From contig JAGWBV010000020.1 of assembly GCA_021295715.1 (NCBI GenBank), forward strand, positions 1 to 33,913: a DNA stretch of 33,913 nucleotides. Direction: 5' to 3'. This DNA is from Candidatus Poribacteria bacterium. Lineage in GTDB: Bacteria; Poribacteria; WGA-4E; WGA-3G. Each line of letters opens with the position of its first letter. Positions within the stretch are counted from its first letter, which is position 1. The notes under the pieces are model-generated. The model saw only the letters and a list, made by a program, of their open reading frames with translations. It made no database searches and was not told where the DNA came from. This document shows positions 8,671-16,939 of the stretch, one piece after another. Position numbers and translations under genes: made by a program.

Positions 8671-9801
8671 ATGGGTATTTTTTCTTTTCGTCGATCTGGA
8701 GGAAGGAGATGGCACCACGCGCTCCGTATTGGCATGGGGTGTCTTCTTTTTGGACTTTCAACGATACTCACAAACGCAGATGGGGAGAAAACGATGGCGC
8801 ATACAGCGTATTCAGTAGCCGTAGAAACAGTAACTGCCCTTGGGTCAAAATATCAAGTATACTACATCCAGCAAGATGGAAAGGCTGTCGCTGAGATCGT
8901 GCCTGCACTTGGTAATAACTGCTACGCCTTCAAGGTCGCAGATGGGGATACTTGGTTGAACCTGATAGATGCACCGCCGGACCTCGCCACCTTGGAGGAA
9001 CGTCCGACCGCTTACGGCAATCCGATTTTGTTTCCCTTCCCCAACCGAATCCGCAACGGCACGTGGCAATTTGAGGGGGAAACCTATCAGTTTGACAAAG
9101 CACCCGACTCTCCAACAACGATCCACGGCTTGTTGTTGAATCTACCGTATCAGGTCGAGAGCCATGTCGCCGATGAGAACGGAGCAACACTCGTATGCTC
9201 ACTGAATTCTCAAGATTTCCCCGATGTTGCTCGCCAATATCCGTTCCCTTTTAGAATCGAGATTACCTATACACTCAAAGATGCCGCGCTAATGATGGGG
9301 ATTGCCATCAAGAATACGTGTGACCGAAATATGCCTGTTGGGTTCGGTATACACCCTTATTTTAGCGTAGACCTCGGCACCGAGGCGAATGCCGCCAAAG
9401 CGATAATTACCGTTCCTGCTGCGAAGTATTGGGAATTGGACGAGGTCCTCGTGCCAACCGGTACACAACACGATGTCGCTGACACACTGGACCTCCAGAA
9501 AGGACAACCCTTCGCTAAACTGAAACTCGACCATGTTTTCACGGACGTTCAATTGGTTGATGGGGTCAGTCGATGTCTCATTGAAAATAAAGATACCGGA
9601 TACGGCATGGTGATGGAATCGGACGCACAATTCACGGAGCTTGTCGTCTATACACCGCCTGATAGGGATGCCATCTGTTTTGAGCCTTACACCTGCCCAA
9701 CGGATGCCATCAATTTAGAGGCGAGGGGTATCCCAGCAGGCGTGATTGTGCTTGCCCCTGATGAAACCTTCTCTGGGACCGTCCGCTTTATGTTAAAGTA
9801 A
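8671..9801 (+). CDS. Aldose 1-epimerase (galactose mutarotase)-like protein, probably exported
   Basis: This 376-residue protein carries mutarotase-family motifs: NPILFPFPNRIRNG, the histidine in TIHGLLL, the second histidine in VGFGIHPYF and the C-terminal glutamate in CFEPYTCPTDAIN, matching the His/His/Glu active site of aldose 1-epimerases. The family interconverts alpha and beta anomers of sugars. The first 38 residues (RRSGGRRWHHALR then GMGCLLFGLSTIL) look like a signal peptide with a long basic n-region. An internal ATG at 8794 with GGGGAG 8 bases upstream could give a cytoplasmic form, so two starts are possible. The ThuA-like neighbour supports a sugar role. Confidence 0.85.
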   Translation: MGIFSFRRSGGRRWHHALRIGMGCLLFGLSTILTNADGEKTMAHTAYSVAVETVTALGSKYQVYYIQQDGKAVAEIVPALGNNCYAFKVADGDTWLNLIDAPPDLATLEERPTAYGNPILFPFPNRIRNGTWQFEGETYQFDKAPDSPTTIHGLLLNLPYQVESHVADENGATLVCSLNSQDFPDVARQYPFPFRIEITYTLKDAALMMGIAIKNTCDRNMPVGFGIHPYFSVDLGTEANAAKAIITVPAAKYWELDEVLVPTGTQHDVADTLDLQKGQPFAKLKLDHVFTDVQLVDGVSRCLIENKDTGYGMVMESDAQFTELVVYTPPDRDAICFEPYTCPTDAINLEARGIPAGVIVLAPDETFSGTVRFMLK

Positions 9802-9897
9802 CCCAAGTTGCTATCTTGAAGTAAAAGGGTATTTTCAGCGCGTTTTTTAGGTTTTCATAAATCGTAAACCTTTTAAGCCTAATCTATGATGCTTTAA

Positions 9898-9977
9898 AGC
9901 CCCAGCGGGGCGGCATGTGTGTAGAAGCGGGTTCTCCCCAAGAATATAGCCCCAGCGGGGCGGTATCTGTGTAGAAG
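9898..9977. repeat. Two 30-bp direct repeats with a 50-bp period
   Basis: Units at 9898-9927 and 9948-9977 both read AGCCCCAGCGGGGCGG, then CAT or TAT, then a TGTGTAGAAG-like end. The inner CCCCAGCGGGG is a small palindrome. The remaining 9802-10003 spacer is A/T-rich and without a gene. Only two units are present, so this is a dispersed repeat pair and not a CRISPR. Confidence 0.75.
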
Positions 9978-10003
9978 CTTATATTCACAAAAGGAGCACA
10001 CTT

Positions 10004-10957
10004 TTGATTCGTGCCTTATTGCTTTTTCCGATTCTGATTCTAACGGCGCAGCCCTCTATGGCAATCCGGGAAGGCACAGCAACCGCTGCCGTCTTTATCG
10101 AACGCTACACGCAATCCGGCGATTATGGGAGGCTTGCCCTCTGGCACGAAGCCGCCGCAGAATGCCTCGTGCGCATCTCAGTCCCGATGACCGAGATTGC
10201 ACACGCTTACTATACGCGGCACGGCTACGAGAAATGGGCTGCGCGGGCACAGAAGGAAGCACTGGAGATTCAGGAACAGTATCAGTCTCACCTGACTCGC
10301 GCCGAAACGGCGTGGCAGAAGTTTGTCGGAGAGGTGTTTTCTGCGGATTTTCCCGACTCCTGTTCGGTGCTGGTTGCTGAACACCAGAACATCGCAAAAT
10401 TTATCGCAACGTGGTTACCACGCTACCCGAATCGGTTTTACGAGTTTGGCATCTATCCCACGTTTTTCAGGAAACAGCAGGAGTTGGCAGAGCAAGAGGG
10501 GAATTATGCCGAAATTTTGCGTCTCGAAGCCGATGCTGCTGACATGTGTGCCGCGCAGTATCAGCAAATTCCAATTGCTTATGGACTCAGGGGCTACGAA
10601 AAACACCGAGACGCATACCGTCAATACGCGACACATCTCCGAAAACTCCCACAGCAAAATCCGAACGCATTACCACCGGAGATAGACAGAGGCAGACGGA
10701 TATCGGATTCACTTGGAATTCAGACCGTTCCCTCTCAACAAAAAACGAACACAATCCTTCAAATCGCAAAGTCAGATACACGGGTCAAAACCGCTTTAGT
10801 GGGTCGGCGCGCGGTTCACGCATATCCCACCTTTCAAGGATTTGCCTGGATCGTCAGTTTCTCTAACCACAGTCGCGGGCATCTTGCTACTGCAATTATT
10901 GACGCAAAAACTATGAAAGTTTTGGACGTGTGCATTCCCAGTAAGAGCGGTTTATAA
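10004..10957 (+). CDS. Secreted protein of unknown function with a possible PepSY-like C-terminus
   Basis: This 317-residue protein is not recognised. It starts at TTG 10004 behind AAGGAG (9990-9995), and has a clear signal peptide (ALLLFPILILTAQPSMA). The middle, about residues 30-215, is helix-rich and alternates aromatic and charged residues, as in TPR-like helical arrays, with AQKEALEIQEQYQSHL and QQELAEQEGNYAEILRLEA as examples. The C-terminal 60 residues (AYPTFQGFAWIVSFSN, HLATAIIDAKTMKVLDV) resemble a PepSY-type alpha/beta unit, which is an inference from pattern only. It stands alone between two repeat-filled spacers. Confidence 0.7.
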   Translation: MIRALLLFPILILTAQPSMAIREGTATAAVFIERYTQSGDYGRLALWHEAAAECLVRISVPMTEIAHAYYTRHGYEKWAARAQKEALEIQEQYQSHLTRAETAWQKFVGEVFSADFPDSCSVLVAEHQNIAKFIATWLPRYPNRFYEFGIYPTFFRKQQELAEQEGNYAEILRLEADAADMCAAQYQQIPIAYGLRGYEKHRDAYRQYATHLRKLPQQNPNALPPEIDRGRRISDSLGIQTVPSQQKTNTILQIAKSDTRVKTALVGRRAVHAYPTFQGFAWIVSFSNHSRGHLATAIIDAKTMKVLDVCIPSKSGL

Positions 10958-10970
10958 CCTCGCCTTTTTT
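10945..10970 (+). terminator. Weak hairpin plus T-run after the secreted protein gene
   Basis: GGTTTATAACC overlaps the stop codon and is followed by TCGCC and six T residues. The stem is only four to five pairs, so termination here is uncertain. Confidence 0.3.
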
Positions 10971-11294
10971 CAATCCTGGCCATCCTCTAATCCTGATTTG
11001 AATTAAGTGCTGTACTTTCTGTTAATTGTAACTGAAACCGATAGCTGTATCTCTCCGTTTTTTGAATTGACAACGACTGCCAACTATGAAACAATAGTTG
11101 GCAAAGATTGATTTTTTTACATTAGAGTGTTGTCTTAAAATGCTTGATCTCCAAGCGGTTTTTGGGGTATCAGTAGGGGCTTAATACAAAATTTGTTCTT
11201 TCTGAGGACAACGAATCTGGTTTAAGGGCGGTTTTTAGTTAACCCGCCTGAACGTTTCATAATGGAAATAGTTAGTAATATAAAGAGATTTAAA
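10971..11294. other. Gene-free spacer with a perfect 10-bp inverted repeat
   Basis: TGCCAACTAT (11078-11087) and ATAGTTGGCA (11094-11103) form a perfect 10-bp inverted repeat around a 6-base loop. TTGACA at 11067-11072 precedes it, and AACAAT lies 17 bases further, overlapping the right arm. A run of seven T residues begins about 8 bases after the repeat. It could be an operator over a promoter or a terminator. A fragment of the AATCCTG repeat lies at about 10970-11000. I see no gene in the rest. Confidence 0.5.
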
Positions 11295-12449
11295 ATGAAC
11301 CTGAAAAGAATCATAACATTCGCGTTTGTATTCGCGATTGTTGCTTTGACTGTCGGACTTTCCGGCTGCGAAAAGATCGCACCGATGGTGCCTGACGATA
11401 CAACGACAATGCCTGAAACGATGGATAGAGAGGTTCCGATTGGTCTGGTCGTCTCCCTGACAGGGAAAGATGCAGAGCCGTATGGACTCCCAATGCAACG
11501 TGGCTTTGAGTTAGCACGAGAAGAGATTAACGCCCTCGGTCATGGGAACCTCATGTTTGTCCCCGCAGACGATCAGAGTTCCGAAGACGGGGCAATTGCC
11601 GCCGTCCAGCAATTAGTGGACCTGGGCGTACCTGCCATCGTCGGAATCGCTATCTCAGATTATCTTGAAGATGCTTTTCCGATTGCGCAAGAGAATGGAG
11701 TCGTCGCTTTTAGTTCAGTTTCTACCGCTGCGGGTTTGAGCAGCATCGGGGATTTCGTCTTCCGCACCGGTCTCGCTGTAGACATAGCGAATTCCAATGG
11801 CGTGATGATCACTCACGAGAAACTCGGTTATGAGAAAGTTGCACTGATATACGATGCCGCGGATGCCTACTCGACAAGTAGCAACGAGGAAATAGTGAAA
11901 GCCCTTGAGGCAGGCGGTGTTGAGATTCTGGCGCAGGAAACCTTCCAAACCGGCGACACCGATTTTACTGCGCAGTTGACCAATATCATGAGCATGGGAC
12001 CTGACGCACTCTTTATCTCTGCGTTGTCAGTAGAGATGACGCAGCTTGTCATTCAAGCGGGAGATCTCGGTATTCAACTGATTGTGCCTGATTTGACGGC
12101 AAAAGAGATCCAAGATGCGGGCGATGCCGCTGAGGGAGCGATCGCTTTTACAGGGTGGACGAGTCTGTCTAACATCCCTGGAAACCAAGTGTTCATCCAG
12201 AAGTATCGGGCGAAATACGGTATCGAACCCGAACCGTGGGCAGCACAGTCGTATGCAACGCTCTATATTCTCGCCAATGCGATTGCGCATGCACAATCGG
12301 CAAATTCCACCGCGATTCGCGACGCACTGGCGCAAACGATGGATTTCCCGACGATTTTAGGAAACTTCTCGTTTGACCCCAACGGTGAAGCAGTGTATGA
12401 CCCAATTGTCCTTATGGTCAAGGATGGGGAGCTTCAGCTCTTTGAATAA
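11295..12449 (+). CDS. LivJ/LivK-type ABC substrate-binding lipoprotein (branched-chain amino acid family)
   Basis: This 384-residue periplasmic-binding protein of fold type I has a lipoprotein signal peptide ending in the lipobox GLSGC. The start at ATG 11295 puts a KR n-region directly before the hydrophobic core; the longer frame from 11262 has no ribosome binding site. The mature part begins PIGLVVSLTGKDAEPYG, followed by RGFELAREEIN and FVPADDQSSEDGA, the standard opening of this family. GYEKVALIYDAADAYS and YGIEPEPWAAQSYATLYI mark the second lobe. Ligands in the family are Leu/Ile/Val, other amino acids, amides or urea, so specificity is open. No LivHMGF permease or ATPase genes are in the window, so it is an orphan that must use a distant transporter or act as a sensor. 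Confidence 0.88.
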   Translation: MNLKRIITFAFVFAIVALTVGLSGCEKIAPMVPDDTTTMPETMDREVPIGLVVSLTGKDAEPYGLPMQRGFELAREEINALGHGNLMFVPADDQSSEDGAIAAVQQLVDLGVPAIVGIAISDYLEDAFPIAQENGVVAFSSVSTAAGLSSIGDFVFRTGLAVDIANSNGVMITHEKLGYEKVALIYDAADAYSTSSNEEIVKALEAGGVEILAQETFQTGDTDFTAQLTNIMSMGPDALFISALSVEMTQLVIQAGDLGIQLIVPDLTAKEIQDAGDAAEGAIAFTGWTSLSNIPGNQVFIQKYRAKYGIEPEPWAAQSYATLYILANAIAHAQSANSTAIRDALAQTMDFPTILGNFSFDPNGEAVYDPIVLMVKDGELQLFE

Positions 12450-12477
12450 TCTCACCATTGGATGAATATAATCAGAG

Positions 12478-12518
12478 CCTGTCATCAGTTCCACGCTGCT
12501 GACAGGTTCTTTCATTTT
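12478..12518 (+). terminator. Rho-independent-like terminator of the substrate-binding gene
   Basis: CCTGTCATCAG and CTGCTGACAGG form a stem of about 10 pairs with one mismatch around TTCCACG, followed by TTCTTTCATTTT. It lies 28 bases after the stop codon. Confidence 0.75.
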
Positions 12519-12572
12519 ATAATCCAAGTTGCTACTAACAGATTTTCCGCTTTTACTATAATCAAGCAGGTT

Positions 12573-12657
12573 CCAGAATCTTGTAAATCCTTGAATCCTG
12601 TAAATCCTGATTCAGACGATGAATACCGACATGACCCGATTCAATCCTTAATCTTCA
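12573..12657. repeat. AATCCTG-family dispersed repeat, second copy
   Basis: It is homologous along about 85 bases to the copy at 7881-7962: AATCCTTGAATCCTG, then AATCCTGATTCAGAC, then a diverged tail ending in AATCTTC. The 12519-12766 spacer holds no other feature I can support, apart from an AGGAGGTGAG at about 12712 too far from the next start to serve it. Confidence 0.6.
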
Positions 12658-12766
12658 TGAGGGATAAAATTTTTGGGATTGACAATAACACGCAACTATG
12701 GAATAATAAGCAGGAGGTGAGTTCTTCACACCGAGACAGCCGATCGCTAACACGCCAATAGCCATT

Positions 12767-15700
12767 ATGAAATACTTAAGCATTTTATTCATAGGCATCC
12801 TCCTTGTAGGAGCGAGCTGGGCTCGCGATACCGAAACCTCTCCAGAGAACTTGCCTTTCGCGGCCATCGCTTCCGAAATAACCCCCGGTGAGTTGCTAAT
12901 CCGTTTGACACCTGATGCTGCCTCAGATGTCGAGCGGTTGCAAGCGAACGCGCCAATCTCTGTCCTGCACGTCCAGCATAAGGTTGAATCCTTACACCCA
13001 CTGTTTCCCTACCTCGCGCGTCCAGCACTGAATCCTAACCTGAAGCGTATCTATCTGTTGCGATTTTCCCCTAACGCACCGCTTGAGGATCTCAAGTCTG
13101 TTTACGAACAGAGTCCACTCGTTGAGACTGTCGAGTATAACTACCTCCGTCCCACACTTGTAGACACTGTCGTTCCCAATGATCCGATGTATCCTGAACA
13201 GTGGAACCTACCACTGATGAAGTTACCGCAGGCGTGGGCAATCGAAAAAGGCGACAGGAACGTTGTAATTGCGATTATTGATTCCGGTATCGATTACAGA
13301 CACGATGATTTGGCACCCAAAGCGTGGATAAATCCGGGCGAGGTGCCTGAAAACGGATTGGACGACGACGGCAACGGTTACGTTGACGATGTCTATGGTT
13401 GGGATTTTACCGACGCACCTAATTTACAAGCAGAAGGCGATTACCTTGAAGGCGATAACGAGCCGATTGATGAAAAAGGGCACGGCACGCACGTCGCTGG
13501 TATCGCTGGTGCTATGCCTGATAATGGGATCGGTGTCGCCGGTGTCGCGTGGGAGTGTCCGCTCATGGCAATACGCGCTGGACTCTCACTCGGTGGGAGT
13601 TCCCGAATGCAGGATGATGACTCCGCTGCAGCGATTGTCTACGCCGTTGACAACGGGGCAAGTGTTATCAACATGAGTTGGGGTAGCGAACGTCGCTCTT
13701 TTGTTATTCAGGACGCAATTGATTACGCTTATGCACGGGGGGCTGTCCTTGTCGCCGCTGCTGGCAATTCTCAGAAACCTGCCGCAATTTTTCCCGCGGG
13801 CTATCGGAAGGTCATTGCTGTCGCCTCTACTGAACAAAATCAACAGCGGTTCTATCAATCTAATTTCGGTGCATCCATAGACATCGGTGCTCCCGGCAAC
13901 GTAATTCTCAGTACACAAATTAATAACCAATATCGGCTCCTCACGGGTACGTCAATGGCGTCCCCACACGTGGCGGGCGTTGCCGCGTTAATCCTCGCCA
14001 AACGTCCCGCGCTGACGCATGAAGAGGTGCGACACATACTCATCAGCACTGCTGATCCAGTCTATCAAGAGGATAGCGATGAATTGGACGAGAGATTTGC
14101 AGGGGCGGGCACTGTCAATGCCGAACGCGCACTCCTCGCAAGCGGGGCATTGCAGGCACGTATCCTTGCTCCTGAAACCAATAGCGGTGGTGCGGATACA
14201 ATTACTATCGTTGGGACTGCAGGTGGCTATAAGTTCCGCTCTTGGCAGCTCAGTTATGGCGAATCTACAGTTCCAACCCAATTTACACCTTTCACACAAT
14301 CTTCCGGCGCACAGAAAATCGGTGAGACGCTGACTATTTGGGATACCACAACCGTTCCAGAGGGGATTTATACTGTCCGTTTAATAGCAACTGCCACCGA
14401 TGGACGACAGATACACGATCAAGTCGTGTTGAGTGTAGACCGGACCCCTCCTCAAATTATTTCCCTGACCGCGACAGATACACTTTACGGCGAGCGACCC
14501 CTGACGATTTTTACATGGGCAACGGATGATGTCACTCAGAATACACTCTATTATCGCCGAAAGGGGAGTCTCGCGCCTTTTGCTCCTGTTGAAACAACCG
14601 ATCTTGGCGTAGAGCAATTTCTATTTTTAGGTTTGGAACGCGGAACTTACCAGTTTTTTGTTGAAGCTGAGAATACCACAAATCTCAAGACGAGAGAGGA
14701 TAACGGCGGAGCGTTTTACACCACTGACACTGTTGCCAGTTATATCTCACCGAGTGGATTCGCTGAAAAATTTCTTGATATTCCACCCCTCCACATTGCC
14801 AGCGTCACCGCAGACTTCGACAGAGACGGTCAGCTTGAAATCGTCGGGAGTCCTTTGTCTTCGGAAACTCTCAACGCCGAGTTGCAGGCTGCTATCCTCG
14901 CGGTTTATGAACGTCTGCCAAGCGGAAGATATGAGCTGGCACATACCCTTGAAAGTGTAGAAGGACTCTCCAATCTCGAAAAGTTTGTTACGTGGGCAGT
15001 AGATGATACCGATGGCGACGGTTTGCTCGAAGTCTTGGCGACCGACGACGCAAGAACTTTCCTCATGGAGAGTCTTATACCACGCGGATACCCTCAACAG
15101 ATCATCTGGGAGACCCCATTTCTCTCCGGTGGCACAATCGCCGATCTCGATGGTGATGGGCAAAAGGAAATTATCGGAGCAGATAACAACAATGACCGAC
15201 TCCTTGTTTTTGAATATGACCCTGCGACAAACACATATCTTGAGCAGGCTGTCTTGATTAACGAATCCGCTGGCTCTAATGTATTCGCGCAAAACTTCGC
15301 TATTAACGATTTTGATGCTGATGGCAGTGTGGAACTGGTAGCGGCAGATAGCGAAGGTGATCTTTTCGTTTATGAATCTACCTCTATTCGCAATACGTTT
15401 CGTCTTGAGTGGCAGACACAACTTCCGCTTGAGGACATCACGCAAATCGCTGCTGGGGATCTCACCGGTGATGGCATACCTGAGTTTGTTGTTGGAGGAT
15501 TACTATCGTTACCAGATAACCCATCGGGACCGCTCATCTGGAAGTTTTTTGTCTTCACGCACACGTTAAATGGCTACGCTGTGCTCTCGGACGGGACACG
15601 TGATGCAACTGTCGCAATCGCACCACACCGACGAAACGGGAATAGTCTCACGATCGCGGACTTGGAAGGTGATGGGCGCAATAGGTTGATCATTGCTGCG

Positions 15701-16939
15701 TATCCGAATCTCTATGTGATGCAGTGGGATGGCACGGCGATGGTACCCCTCTGGCATCGAAAGATGGAGGAAACCCCTGCTCTTCTTACCGCGGAACTCA
15801 ATCAAAACGGGTTCGACGAGTTTTACGTTAACCTTGAAGATGGTATTTACCGCCTTGAATCCATCTTCGCAACCGACCCGAATGCCATTGGTACGCTTAA
15901 ACCGTGGAATGTTGAAGCGAGACCACTGACACAGAAAGCGGTTCACGTTACATGGGATGCCGAGGAGAACGACGAAACAGATACCGAACAGTCAAATCAG
16001 ACGCGCTACTTTACTGTCTATCGTGCACAAGGGGAAAAGAAAGAATCACCCGCCTCTGACGCTTATGGAAAGGTGGCAGAAAACCTCGCCGTCACAAGGT
16101 TTCTCGATAGACGTGTTACGAAGGACAATACTTACTGGTACGCTATTACGACGAAGGATGAAAACGGGGACGAAACGGAACGCACTGAGCCTGTTTCTGC
16201 GACACCGCGGGAGCCACCGCAGCTGATTGGGGCGACCTATCACCGTCCAGGGAGTGATGGACATCCGACACAACCTGCATCTCAAATTCAGACACCTCAT
16301 GCGGATTCTGCGCAAGCCTCTAAAGGAAACTTACGGGACAATGGAAATTTCTGGGTCCTCGTTACATTTGACCGGCGAATGGATCCCGGGATTGGGAACG
16401 AGAACCGATATGTCTTACGAGCCGCGGAGCGGATTGGTGGTGTGAGTCCGGTATCCGCGATCCGAGACCGGATGGGTAGACGCGCGCTCTTGGCGTTTGA
16501 TACAGAGAGTCTGCTTGAGCACTTCGGTCAGTCACTTACGGATACAACCGACCAGTATGAGATTACCGTCTCCAATGTGGTCGATATTGATGAGAATCCT
16601 ATCCGTGCTTCTACACAACCTCTTGAAATACCGCTCGATGTTATCGGAGCCGCAGTGTCTGATTTGACACAGGTGCGGGTTTATCCAAATCCGGTGCGTC
16701 CCAACGTCGCTGACAAAGGGGTAATCACTTTCGACAGGTTGCCTGTCGGCACCCGCATCCAACTCTTTACCGTGAGGGGTGAGTTGCTTGAAACGTTGGA
16801 TGTGACCGCTCAGGATCACAACCGCAAGGAGTGGTGGCTTACGAGCAATAACACCGCAGACGTATCAACTGGTATCTATATCTATGTCCTTGAGTTTGAT
16901 ACCGAAAAAAGAATCGGTAAAATCGCGGTGATTAAATGA
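12767..16939 (+). CDS. Secreted subtilisin-like (S8) serine protease with FG-GAP-like repeats and a type IX-like C-terminal sorting domain
   Basis: This 1390-residue exoprotease has a signal peptide (residues 1-19, cleavage after ASWA), an N-terminal propeptide of roughly 110 residues, and an S8 catalytic domain with Asp172 (AIIDSG), His239 (GHGTHVAG) and Ser396 (GTSMASPHVAG). After an all-beta region come at least six FG-GAP/VCBS-like calcium-binding units at about residues 675-990, each with DxDxDG (DRDGQLEIVG, DGDGLLEV, DGDGQKEIIG, DADGSVELV, TGDGIPEFVVGG, EGDGRNRLII). A fibronectin type III-like domain follows (HVTWDAEEN to YWYAITTKD). The end (VRVYPNPVRP, PVGTRIQLFTVRGELL, STGIYIYVLE, IGKIAVIK) matches the type A sorting domain used by type IX secretion. 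Bases 12806-12836, coding for the cleavage region, are a GTAGG-type palindrome. It overlaps the next gene by ATGA. Confidence 0.92.
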   Translation: MKYLSILFIGILLVGASWARDTETSPENLPFAAIASEITPGELLIRLTPDAASDVERLQANAPISVLHVQHKVESLHPLFPYLARPALNPNLKRIYLLRFSPNAPLEDLKSVYEQSPLVETVEYNYLRPTLVDTVVPNDPMYPEQWNLPLMKLPQAWAIEKGDRNVVIAIIDSGIDYRHDDLAPKAWINPGEVPENGLDDDGNGYVDDVYGWDFTDAPNLQAEGDYLEGDNEPIDEKGHGTHVAGIAGAMPDNGIGVAGVAWECPLMAIRAGLSLGGSSRMQDDDSAAAIVYAVDNGASVINMSWGSERRSFVIQDAIDYAYARGAVLVAAAGNSQKPAAIFPAGYRKVIAVASTEQNQQRFYQSNFGASIDIGAPGNVILSTQINNQYRLLTGTSMASPHVAGVAALILAKRPALTHEEVRHILISTADPVYQEDSDELDERFAGAGTVNAERALLASGALQARILAPETNSGGADTITIVGTAGGYKFRSWQLSYGESTVPTQFTPFTQSSGAQKIGETLTIWDTTTVPEGIYTVRLIATATDGRQIHDQVVLSVDRTPPQIISLTATDTLYGERPLTIFTWATDDVTQNTLYYRRKGSLAPFAPVETTDLGVEQFLFLGLERGTYQFFVEAENTTNLKTREDNGGAFYTTDTVASYISPSGFAEKFLDIPPLHIASVTADFDRDGQLEIVGSPLSSETLNAELQAAILAVYERLPSGRYELAHTLESVEGLSNLEKFVTWAVDDTDGDGLLEVLATDDARTFLMESLIPRGYPQQIIWETPFLSGGTIADLDGDGQKEIIGADNNNDRLLVFEYDPATNTYLEQAVLINESAGSNVFAQNFAINDFDADGSVELVAADSEGDLFVYESTSIRNTFRLEWQTQLPLEDITQIAAGDLTGDGIPEFVVGGLLSLPDNPSGPLIWKFFVFTHTLNGYAVLSDGTRDATVAIAPHRRNGNSLTIADLEGDGRNRLIIAAYPNLYVMQWDGTAMVPLWHRKMEETPALLTAELNQNGFDEFYVNLEDGIYRLESIFATDPNAIGTLKPWNVEARPLTQKAVHVTWDAEENDETDTEQSNQTRYFTVYRAQGEKKESPASDAYGKVAENLAVTRFLDRRVTKDNTYWYAITTKDENGDETERTEPVSATPREPPQLIGATYHRPGSDGHPTQPASQIQTPHADSAQASKGNLRDNGNFWVLVTFDRRMDPGIGNENRYVLRAAERIGGVSPVSAIRDRMGRRALLAFDTESLLEHFGQSLTDTTDQYEITVSNVVDIDENPIRASTQPLEIPLDVIGAAVSDLTQVRVYPNPVRPNVADKGVITFDRLPVGTRIQLFTVRGELLETLDVTAQDHNRKEWWLTSNNTADVSTGIYIYVLEFDTEKRIGKIAVIK
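12806..12836. repeat. GTAGG-type palindrome coding for the signal-peptide cleavage region
   Basis: GTAGGA is followed by GCGAGC TGG GCTCGC, a perfect 6-bp palindrome at 12812-12826. In frame it encodes V14 to R20 or so (VGASWAR), which is exactly the predicted signal peptidase I site of the subtilase. Confidence 0.6.

Noticed and set aside
9898-9977. Possible CRISPR array (two 30-base repeats, also the two 22-base repeats at 24780-24852)
   Set aside because: Each has only two units, spacers are about 20-29 bases, and no cas genes are nearby.
12462-12761. 99-codon plus-strand frame after the substrate-binding gene
   Set aside because: It runs through the terminator hairpin and an AATCCTG repeat and has no domain-like sequence.
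14747-15445. Long minus-strand open frame (232 codons) inside the subtilase gene
   Set aside because: It is antisense to the FG-GAP-like region and shows no recognisable domain or ribosome binding site.
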